The notes under the pieces were generated by a model, which worked only from the letters and a program-made list of their open reading frames with translations, did not search any database and was not told the origin of the DNA. A program made the position numbers and the translations under genes. This document shows, piece after piece, positions 58,126-64,000 of a stretch of DNA of 64,000 nt. Source of the stretch: Nocardioides houyundeii (lineage in GTDB: Bacteria; Actinomycetota; Actinomycetes; Propionibacteriales; Nocardioidaceae); assembly GCF_002865585.1 (NCBI RefSeq), contig NZ_CP025581.1:620001-684000 (forward strand). The letters run 5' to 3'. Position 1 is the stretch's first letter. Every line of letters starts with the position of its first letter.

Positions 58126-58181
58126 GACTCAGTGTCGCCCACACCCCGGCCGATGTCGCCGGTGTGTGGAGCGCCAGAAAA

Positions 58182-58217
58182 AAACGGATTGACCTAGTCC
58201 GTTTCTGTTCGTAGTGT
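58182..58217 (+). promoter_or_regulatory. Promoter with an embedded inverted repeat, probable TetR operator
   Basis: AAACGGA (58182-58188) and TCCGTTT (58198-58204) are perfect inverted arms around TTGACCTAG. The spacer contains TTGACC as a -35 element, with TAGTGT (58212-58217) 17 bases later as a possible -10. The arrangement puts the repeat over the promoter, as expected for repression by the TetR protein encoded at the end of this operon (59960-60559). Confidence 0.62.
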
Positions 58218-58273
58218 GGCTGGCATCACATCAGCGGACCGGATTGTCGGTCCTCGCCAGGACGGAGCAGTCG

Positions 58274-59392
58274 ATGCCAGAGCTGATCGAGCTCGACCAG
58301 GACCAGGTTGCCGAGGAGTTCTTCCGTCGCGGCTGGACCGACGGGCTCCCCGTCGTACCTCCGACGGAACGCGCGGTGGACGCCATGATCGCCACGGTCG
58401 ACCTCGAGCGAGACGACATCGTCGGCGGCATCGCGCGGCGCAACCGGTGGGTGAGCGTGGAGCAGGCGGCCGTGAACGCCGTGATGGCCGGCTGCAAGCC
58501 GGAGTACTTCCCCGTGGTGGTCGCCGCCCTCGCCGCCTCGCTGGACCCGGCCTTCAACGCGCACGCCGCGTGGACCAGCACCGGTGGGGCCGCCACCTGT
58601 GTGGTCGTCAGCGGTCCGCTGGCCGAGGAGATCGGGATGAACTCCGGGCACAACGCGCTGGGCGCCGGCAACCGCGCCAACGCGACCATCGGGCGCGCCG
58701 TCCGGCTCGTCGCCCGCAACGTCTTCGGTGCCGCGGTCGGCAACATGGACGCCTCCTCGCTGGGCAACCCGGGCAAGTACACGCTCTGCTTCGCCGAGTC
58801 CGAGCCGGCAGCACCGTGGTCGCCGCTGCGCGTCCAGCAGGGGTACGACGTCTCCGACACCACCGTGACCGTGATGGCGACCGAGTCCCCCCGCCAGGTC
58901 GCCAACCACCTCTCCGAGGTGCCCGAGCAGGTGCTGCGCACGATTGTCTCGGCGATGAAGGTGGCGGCGAACTTCCCGGTCGGCAAGGGCGGCCAGGCCA
59001 TGGTCGTCCTCGGTCCGGAGCACGCACTCGCGCTGACCCAGGCCGGCTGGACGCAGCAGCAGGTGCGGGAGTTCCTGGCGCGCGAGAGCCGCTTGACGCC
59101 CGAGGAGCTGGTCGCCAACGGCGTGCCGATCGAGGTCAACAGCCAGCACGACATGACCCCGGGCCCCGACGGCAAGCTGCCGGCGATGAACAGCGCCGAC
59201 GACGTCTACCTCGTCACCGCCGGCGGCGCCGGGCCGGGCTGGTCCGCCTACATCCCGAGCTTCGCCCCGATCCACCACGTCCGCGCGGTGACCCGCAAGG
59301 TCCGCACGCTCGGTGAGGCGATGCCCGACTGCGGGCCCGATGCCTGCGAGATCGACCTCTCCAAGTTCGCCTCCACCACCACCTCCGTCTGA
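58274..59392 (+). CDS. Uncharacterised protein, partner of a UGSC-like protein
   Basis: 372 residues from the ATG at 58274. It opens with F-F-R-R-G-W-T-D-G-L-P-V-V-P-P-T, then V-S-V-E-Q-A-A-V-N-A-V-M-A-G-C-K-P-E-Y. The conserved-looking G-M-N-S-G-H-N-A-L-G-A-G-N-R-A-N and P-G-K-Y-T-L-C-F-A-E-S-E follow. The C-terminal end has C-G-P-D-A-C. No signal peptide or membrane segment. I cannot name a reaction. The 22-base gap and shared operon tie it to the Cys-motif protein that follows. Thiol-based or metal chemistry on a small molecule is a guess from the Cys pairs. Confidence 0.72.
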   Translation: MPELIELDQDQVAEEFFRRGWTDGLPVVPPTERAVDAMIATVDLERDDIVGGIARRNRWVSVEQAAVNAVMAGCKPEYFPVVVAALAASLDPAFNAHAAWTSTGGAATCVVVSGPLAEEIGMNSGHNALGAGNRANATIGRAVRLVARNVFGAAVGNMDASSLGNPGKYTLCFAESEPAAPWSPLRVQQGYDVSDTTVTVMATESPRQVANHLSEVPEQVLRTIVSAMKVAANFPVGKGGQAMVVLGPEHALALTQAGWTQQQVREFLARESRLTPEELVANGVPIEVNSQHDMTPGPDGKLPAMNSADDVYLVTAGGAGPGWSAYIPSFAPIHHVRAVTRKVRTLGEAMPDCGPDACEIDLSKFASTTTSV

Positions 59393-59414
59393 CCCACCGA
59401 TCCCAGGAGGACCG

Positions 59415-59963
59415 ATGAGCACCATCACCGTCCACGTGCCCGCCGTCACCGAGGCGCCGGCCGCCGCGATCGACCTCGCCGAGCGGCGCGGCCTCGAGGG
59501 GGCTCGGCTCGGGCTGGTCGACAACGGCAAGCCCCGCGCCGGGGCCCTGCTGCAGATGCTCGGCAAGGAGCTGCAGGAGACCTACGGTGTGGCCGAGGTC
59601 GTGATGATCAGCAAGGGCTCCGCCGGCATACCGCTGGACGACGTCCAGGTGGCCGACCTGGCTTCCCGGGTTGACCTCGCGGTCACCGGGCTCGGCGACT
59701 GCGGCGCCTGCAGCGCCTGCTCGCTGCAGGACGCCCTGATGCTCGAGCGGGCCGGAGTGGCCTCCACCGTGCTGATCACCGAAGTGTTCGTGCCCATCGT
59801 CGCCCGGTTCGCCGCCAGCCTGGGTGCGCCCGGCTACCACAGCCTCGTCGTACCGCACCCGGTGGCGACCAAGGACGACGGTTGGCTGCACGGGCTGGCC
59901 CGCTCGGTCCTGTCGGCCGCGACCGTCCAGCTCGGCGAGCCCGCGCTGGTGAGCGCCGGTTGA
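59415..59963 (+). CDS. UGSC family (seleno)protein-like, Cys form
   Basis: 182 residues with AGGAGG before the ATG. The key motif is G-L-G-D-C-G-A-C-S-A-C (Cys96, Cys99, Cys102) in place of the U/C-G-S-C motif of UGSC-type proteins, in some of which the first position is selenocysteine. The N-terminal part resembles a periplasmic-binding or Rossmann-like start (RLGLVDNGKPRAG). The reaction is unknown. It is translationally coupled to the TetR gene (TTGA overlap) and sits behind the larger partner. Confidence 0.72.
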   Translation: MSTITVHVPAVTEAPAAAIDLAERRGLEGARLGLVDNGKPRAGALLQMLGKELQETYGVAEVVMISKGSAGIPLDDVQVADLASRVDLAVTGLGDCGACSACSLQDALMLERAGVASTVLITEVFVPIVARFAASLGAPGYHSLVVPHPVATKDDGWLHGLARSVLSAATVQLGEPALVSAG

Positions 59964-60559
59964 GCGACCGCCACGGTTCCGACGCAACCGGGGCGGACGG
60001 CGTCCAGCAGCGGCGTCCGCGTGCGGACGCCGCCCGCAACCGGCAGCGCGTCTCCGACGCCGCGGTCGCGGTCTTCGCAGAGCGGGGTCTGAGCGCCACG
60101 GTGGCCCAGGTCGCCGAGCGCGCGGACGTCGGGAACGCCACCGTCTTCCGCAACTTCGCGACCAAGGAGGACCTGCTCAGCGAGGTGGCCACCCGCTGGC
60201 TCGCGGAGTGGGGGCAGGTGCTGGACCAGCGAGTCTCCGCCGACGCCGGCGACGACACCCTGGCGGACCTGATCGCGGAGGTGGTCGAGCGGTTCCGGCA
60301 GAACAAGCTGGCCCTCGACCTGCTGCGGGCCGGCGACCTCGACGACCGGATGAGCAGTGCTCGCGCGCACGTCGAGGCGCGCTTCACCGAGGCGCTCCAG
60401 CGGGCGCAGCGCGCCGGGCTGGTGCGCGCGGACGTCACCTATGCCGACCTCACCCTGCTCATCCTCGGGATGGCCGGCCGGCTCTCCGACGAGGCCGCGC
60501 TGGATCCGGCGCCCTGGCGTCGGCTGGCGGACCTGACGTGGGCGGCGATCCGGGCCTGA
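59960..60559 (+). CDS. TetR-family regulator
   Basis: 199 residues from a TTG that overlaps the preceding stop (TTGA); no better start is in frame. The helix-turn-helix A-A-V-A-V-F-A-E-R-G-L-S-A-T-V with V-A-Q-V-A-E-R-A-D-V-G-N-A-T-V-F-R-N-F-A-T-K-E-D-L is classical. The C-terminal ligand domain is helical. It probably autoregulates the 58274-60559 operon through the inverted repeat at 58182-58204. Confidence 0.86.
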   Translation: MSDRHGSDATGADGVQQRRPRADAARNRQRVSDAAVAVFAERGLSATVAQVAERADVGNATVFRNFATKEDLLSEVATRWLAEWGQVLDQRVSADAGDDTLADLIAEVVERFRQNKLALDLLRAGDLDDRMSSARAHVEARFTEALQRAQRAGLVRADVTYADLTLLILGMAGRLSDEAALDPAPWRRLADLTWAAIRA

Positions 60560-60614
60560 TGACGGTTCGAGGTCAGGCGGACCGGGCTTGGCAGGGCTTG
60601 CGTAGGCTGACGAC

Positions 60615-61534
60615 GTGAGTGAGGACTGGTTCGAGCGGCGTACCCACCGCTGGCAGGACTGGTCGCTCCCCGAGCTGCAGGCCGCCAAGCAGGGCACCAC
60701 CGTCAGCCTGGTGGTGCCCGCCCGCAACGAGGCCGGCACCGTCGGCGACGTGGTCACCCGGATCCGCGCCTCCCTGATGGAGACCGCCGCGCTGGTCGAC
60801 GAGATCGTGGTCATCGACTCCGACTCCACCGACGACACCTACGCCGTGGCCACCGACGCCGGCGCCGTGGTGCACCGCAGCGCTGAGATCCGCCGCGACC
60901 TCGGCACCCGCCCCGGCAAGGGGGAGGCGATGTGGAAGTCGCTGTTCGTCACCACCGGCGACCTGGTGGTCTTCATCGACGCCGACCTCACCGACTGGGA
61001 CACCCACTTCGTGCCCGGCCTGCTCGGCCCGCTGCTCACCGACGACTCCGTGCAGCTGGTCAAGGGCTTCTACGAGCGCCCCGGGGCCGACGACCTGGTC
61101 GGCGGCCCGCTGGAGGGCGGCCGGGTCACCGAGCTGGTCGCCCGTCCCCTGATCGCACTGCTCTTCCCGCCGCTGGCCGGCCTGGTCCAGCCGCTCGCGG
61201 GGAGTGGGCGGTACGCCGGGAGCACTTCGCCACCCTCTCGGTGCCCACCGGGTACGGCGTCGAGCTCGCCGCCCTGGTCGACACCTGGCGGACCCGCGGG
61301 CTGGACGCCATCGCCCAGGTCGACCTCGGCACCCGCGCCCACCGGCACCAGCCGCTGCTCGACCTGGGCGCCATGGCCACCCAGGTGCTCACCGCCGGCT
61401 GGGCCCGCTCCAGCCACAGCCACCACGCCGACACGATCCCGCTCACCCAGTTCGCCGCCGGGCCCGTCACCCGGGTGCGCGAGGTCGACGTCACCGAGCG
61501 GCCCCCCGCCGGCCCGCTGCTGGAGCGCCGATGA
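60615..61534 (+). pseudogene. gpgS: Glucosyl-3-phosphoglycerate synthase, interrupted by a one-base deletion
   Basis: The start at GTG 60615 leads into the GT81-type domain: V-S-L-V-V-P-A-R-N-E-A-G-T-V, I-D-S-D-S-T-D-D-T-Y and V-F-I-D-A-D-L-T-D-W (the D-x-D site). At 61199-61202 four G should be five. The other frame then reads G-E-W-A-V-R-R-E-H-F-A-T-L-S-V-P-T-G-Y-G and Q-V-D-L-G-T-R-A-H-R-H-Q to a stop at 61534. GpgS makes glucosyl-3-phosphoglycerate for methylglucose lipopolysaccharide and compatible solutes. Gene order with folP2-like DNA matches M. tuberculosis Rv1207-Rv1208 inverted in order. Confidence 0.82.
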
Positions 61535-62394
61535 CGCTGCGGCTCCGCTCCCGCTCGTTCGCCGACGACCAGACGCTGATGATGGCGATCGTCAACCGAA
61601 CCCCCGACTCCTTCTACGACCGCGGCGCCACCTGGGCCGAGGACGCCGCCTTCGCCCGCGTCGAGCTCGTGGTCGCCCAGGGCGCGGAGATGGTCGACAT
61701 CGGCGGCATCAAGGCCGCCCCCGGGGTGGAGATCACGGTCGCGGAGGAGAAGGCCCGCGTCGTCGACTTCGTCGCCCGGGTCCGTGAGGCCTTCCCCGAC
61801 CTGGTCATCTCCGTCGACACCTGGCGCGCCGAGGTGGGCGAGGCCGTCTGCGCGGTCGGCGCGGACGTGCTCAACGACGCCTGGGGCGGGGCCGACCCCG
61901 AGCTGGTCGACGTCGCCGCCGCGCACGACGCCGCCATCATCTGCACCCACACCGGCGGGGTGACGGTCCGCACCCGCCCCCACCGCATCGGGTACGACGA
62001 CGTGGTCGCCGCCGCCATCGCCGACACCACGGCGTACGCCGAACGGGCGCTGGCCGCCGGAGTGCACCGGCAGTCCATCGTGATCGACCCCGCCCACGAC
62101 TTCGGCAAGAACACCTTCCACTCCCTGGAGCTGACCCGGCGCCTGGACGAGATGGTCGCCACCGGCTGGCCGGTGCTGGTCTCGCTGTCCAACAAGGACT
62201 TCGTCGGGGAGACCCTGGACCTGCCCGTCGGCTCGCGCCTGGTCGGCACGCTCGCCGCCACCAGCGTCTGCGCGCTCGCCGGGGCCCGGATCTATCGGGT
62301 GCACGAGGTCGTGGAGACCCGGCAGACCGTCGACATGGTGTGGTCGATCGCCGGTCGCCGCCCGCCCGCCCGCGCCATCCGGGGGCTGGCATGA
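61531..62394 (+). CDS. Dihydropteroate synthase-like protein (FolP2 type)
   Basis: 287 residues; the ATG overlaps the gpgS stop. The pterin-binding barrel shows A-I-V-N-R-T-P-D-S-F-Y-D-R-G at the start and I-V-I-D-P-A-H-D-F-G-K-N later. The normal DHPS loop D-x-G-G-x-S-T-R-P-G is here D-I-G-G-I-K-A-A-P-G, so Ser/Thr/Arg for substrate binding are absent. This is the pattern of mycobacterial FolP2, which lacks ordinary DHPS activity. The true role, next to gpgS, is unknown. Confidence 0.85.
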   Translation: MTLRLRSRSFADDQTLMMAIVNRTPDSFYDRGATWAEDAAFARVELVVAQGAEMVDIGGIKAAPGVEITVAEEKARVVDFVARVREAFPDLVISVDTWRAEVGEAVCAVGADVLNDAWGGADPELVDVAAAHDAAIICTHTGGVTVRTRPHRIGYDDVVAAAIADTTAYAERALAAGVHRQSIVIDPAHDFGKNTFHSLELTRRLDEMVATGWPVLVSLSNKDFVGETLDLPVGSRLVGTLAATSVCALAGARIYRVHEVVETRQTVDMVWSIAGRRPPARAIRGLA

Positions 62395-62891
62395 GAGTGG
62401 TCGTGGTGCCGCCGGTGCCCGCGCTGCTGCCCGAGCACGCCTCGCTGGCCGACCCCGTCGCCGACCTGCGCGCCGCCTGCTTGGCCGCCGTCGCGCAGCT
62501 GGGCAGCACCGTCGAGGTGCTCGCCGAGGACGACCTGGGCCGCCGGGTCGGGGAGTGGCTGCTGGCCGCCCGCGACGCCGCGGACGGTGAGGGACCCGAC
62601 CTGCTGGTGCTGGCCAACGGGTCGGCCCGGCGCAGCGAGAAGGCCCCGGGGCACCTGGACGAGCGGGCCGCCGACTTCGACGCCGAGCTCGGTGACCTGC
62701 TGGCCCGCGGCGATGTCGCCGGGCTGGCCCGGCTCGACCTCGACCTGGCCCGGGAGCTGCTCTCCACCGGCGTCGAGGGGCTGGCGGCACTGGCCGCGCG
62801 CGGACTGACGGTGGAGACTGCCACCGTGGAGCACGACGGAGATCCCTTCGGCGTGAAGTACTGGGTGGTGAGGTGGACATGCGCGTCCTGA
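62391..62891 (+). CDS. Class III extradiol dioxygenase LigB-like protein
   Basis: 166 residues; the ATG overlaps the folP2-like stop. The start M-R-V-V-V-V-P-P-V-P-A-L-L-P-E-H is followed by L-R-A-A-C-L-A-A-V, then L-V-L-A-N-G-S-A-R-R and A-A-D-F-D-A-E-L. The end F-G-V-K-Y-W-V-V-R-W is typical of this actinobacterial family. Metal-binding His residues of true LigB enzymes are not obvious, so it may not be a dioxygenase. The function is unknown. Confidence 0.7.
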   Translation: MRVVVVPPVPALLPEHASLADPVADLRAACLAAVAQLGSTVEVLAEDDLGRRVGEWLLAARDAADGEGPDLLVLANGSARRSEKAPGHLDERAADFDAELGDLLARGDVAGLARLDLDLARELLSTGVEGLAALAARGLTVETATVEHDGDPFGVKYWVVRWTCAS

Positions 62892-63577
62892 TGCAGCTGG
62901 CGCCGGTCCCTGAGGTGGACCTCAGCGACGACGAGCTCGACGAGATCTATCGCATCACCCCTGCCGGGGCCCCGGACGGGGCGTGGCTGCGGGTCAACAT
63001 GGTGGCCTCCCTCGACGGGGCCGCGCACGGCGAGGAGGGCCGCAGCGGCGACATCAACAACGCCGTCGACAAGCGCGTCTTCTTCGCCCTGCGCCGCATC
63101 GCCGACTGCGTGGTCGTGGGTGCGGGCACCGCCCGGGCGGAGTCCTACCGACCCGCTCGGGTCCCGATCGTGGTGGTCAGCCGCTCCGGGGTGGTGCCGG
63201 AGTCGCTGCGCGGAGCCGAGCCCGGCAAGGTGCTGCTGGCCACCTGCGAGCACGCCGAGGGGCTCGCGGAGTCCCGCGCCCTGCTCGGCGAGGACAACGT
63301 GCTGGTCCTGGGCACCTACTCGGTCAACCTGGTCCAGCTCCGCAGCCGGCTGGTGGCGCGCGGGTGGACCCAGATCCTCAGCGAGGGCGGCCCGCACCTG
63401 CTGCACGACCTGCTCGCCGAGGGCGTCGCCGACGAGCTGTGCCTGACCACGGTGCCCCGGGTGATCTCCGGGGAGCACCCGCGGATCGTGCACGGCCCGC
63501 CGATCGACGTACAGCTGGAGCCGCTGCTGCTGCTCGAGGAGGACGGGACCCTGCTCGGGCGCTGGCTGGTCACCTGA
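62879..63577 (+). CDS. RibD C-terminal (dihydrofolate reductase-like) family protein
   Basis: 232 residues from the ATG at 62879 (GAGGTGG two bases upstream; a GTG at 62873 is an alternative). The family marks are W-L-R-V-N-M-V-A-S-L-D-G-A-A, D-C-V-V-V-G-A-G-T-A-R-A-E-S-Y and I-L-S-E-G-G-P-H-L-L. It is an NADPH-dependent reductase related to RibD's reductase domain, without a deaminase domain. It overlaps the previous gene slightly and closes the gpgS-folP2-like run. Confidence 0.83.
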   Translation: MRVLMQLAPVPEVDLSDDELDEIYRITPAGAPDGAWLRVNMVASLDGAAHGEEGRSGDINNAVDKRVFFALRRIADCVVVGAGTARAESYRPARVPIVVVSRSGVVPESLRGAEPGKVLLATCEHAEGLAESRALLGEDNVLVLGTYSVNLVQLRSRLVARGWTQILSEGGPHLLHDLLAEGVADELCLTTVPRVISGEHPRIVHGPPIDVQLEPLLLLEEDGTLLGRWLVT

Positions 63578-63592
63578 GGCCGAGGCCGCAGG

Positions 63593-64000
63593 TCAGTCCA
63601 GCACCCGTCCCAGGCTGCTGCCCAGCACCTGCGCGTCGCCGTTGGCGGGGACGAAGAGCGCGGTGGTGAGCACCGAGTGCGTGGTGCCGAGACGGATGTC
63701 GTGCAGCGCCACCATCAGGTGGCCGCCGGCCGTCTGCACCATCCGGATCTGGTCGATCGGGTCGAGCCACTCCGTGACCTGCGGCACCGAGCCGGGGGCG
63801 GTGTCGAGCAGGGCCTGCCGGGCCCGCCGGACCCCGCGGCCAACCTCCAGGCCCGGAGCCTCCCCGGTGGCCCAGAACGCCTGAACCGCCCGAGATCCCC
63901 GGATCGCCCGGGTGATCGCGGTCCTGCTGGGGCTCTTCTGCACCGCCACCGGGTCCGGCAGTCGGCCGCCCCGGATCCGGGCCGACGCGCTGGCCAGCCA
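63593..64000 (-). CDS. Unknown protein, 5' end outside window
   Basis: The frame is open to the right edge (17 more codons before the GTG at 63949: W-L-A-S-A-S-A-R-I-R). It contains I-T-R-A-I-R-G-S-R-A-V-Q-A-F-W-A-T-G, then W-L-D-P-I-D-Q-I-R-M and V-L-T-T-A-L-F-V-P-A-N-G-D to a stop at 63593. No named family recognised. It is convergent to the RibD-type gene with 15 bases between stops. Confidence 0.6.
   Translation of the reverse strand, partial: WLASASARIRGGRLPDPVAVQKSPSRTAITRAIRGSRAVQAFWATGEAPGLEVGRGVRRARQALLDTAPGSVPQVTEWLDPIDQIRMVQTAGGHLMVALHDIRLGTTHSVLTTALFVPANGDAQVLGSSLGRVLD

Noticed and set aside
58139..58169. 12-bp hairpin with one mismatch as terminator
   Set aside because: It lies between two divergent start regions (DUF202 and the Cys-motif cassette), where no transcript should end.
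61126..62880. 584-residue minus-strand frame opposite gpgS and folP2-like genes
   Set aside because: Composition-driven Arg/Ser/Pro-rich shadow without motifs; the plus strand carries recognisable families.

Overview
The window is high-GC actinobacterial chromosome, most likely from Nocardioidaceae (Nocardioides or a close relative). This is judged from strong GC bias at third codon positions, frequent GTG starts, stop/start overlaps between genes (ATGA, GTGA, TGATG), and actinobacterial neighbourhoods such as regulator–HbhA–DUF2516 and gpgS–folP2. No tRNA, rRNA or CRISPR array was seen.

Layout. 1-9 kb: DUF1023 hydrolase (cut by the left edge), a lipoprotein, Dps, two tandem secreted Ca-binding-type paralogues, an ArsR-type regulator with an MFS exporter, a secreted trypsin-like protease and a VanZ-like gene. 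9.5-24.4 kb: a surface-polysaccharide locus with visibly lower GC in its core (glycosyltransferases, hexapeptide acyltransferase, Wzy-type polymerase, pyruvyltransferase, Wzx flippase, nitroreductase). It holds an IS3-family remnant and an intact 2,160-bp IS21-family element inserted in an IS30-family remnant. 24.4-33.3 kb: sulfate activation (cysD, cysN and a CysC/phosphatase fusion), a TauE/SafE exporter, a DUF4012 protein and a Wzz/BY-kinase. 33.3-36.2 kb: AnsA-type asparaginase, XRE regulator, HbhA-like protein, DUF2516 and a cupin. 36.3-48 kb: O-acyltransferases, dTDP-rhamnose genes (rmlA, rmlB, rmlCD fusion), a polyprenyl-phosphate sugar transferase, two Gmd-type dehydratases and galE. 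A diverged copy of the galE 3' end lies 2.3 kb downstream. 48-58 kb: two AhpD-like proteins, secreted amidase and esterase, a tandem duplication of a lipoprotein/PKD-like gene pair, an enoyl-CoA hydratase, a tyrosine phosphatase and two DUF202 proteins. 58-64 kb: an uncharacterised two-protein cassette with a TetR regulator, then gpgS, folP2-like, an extradiol-dioxygenase-like gene and a RibD-type reductase.

How the genes work together. The polysaccharide genes could supply activated rhamnose, galactose and GDP-6-deoxyhexose (Rml, GalE, Gmd), start the chain on lipid carrier (sugar transferase), extend and decorate it (glycosyltransferases, acetyl and pyruvyl transferases), and export and polymerise it (Wzx, Wzy, Wzz/BY-kinase). 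cysDN lie directly upstream of wzx and the pyruvyltransferase on the same strand. CysC is fused to the type of phosphatase that normally opposes a BY-kinase. This hints that sulfate activation and polysaccharide production are linked.

A window-wide oddity: seven recognisable genes (vanZ, two glycosyltransferases, wzy, wzc, an acyltransferase, gpgS) are each broken by exactly one missing base in a short G or C run, and two gene remnants show the same. This is either sequence error or unusual decay, and the affected genes should be read as probably one reading frame each.
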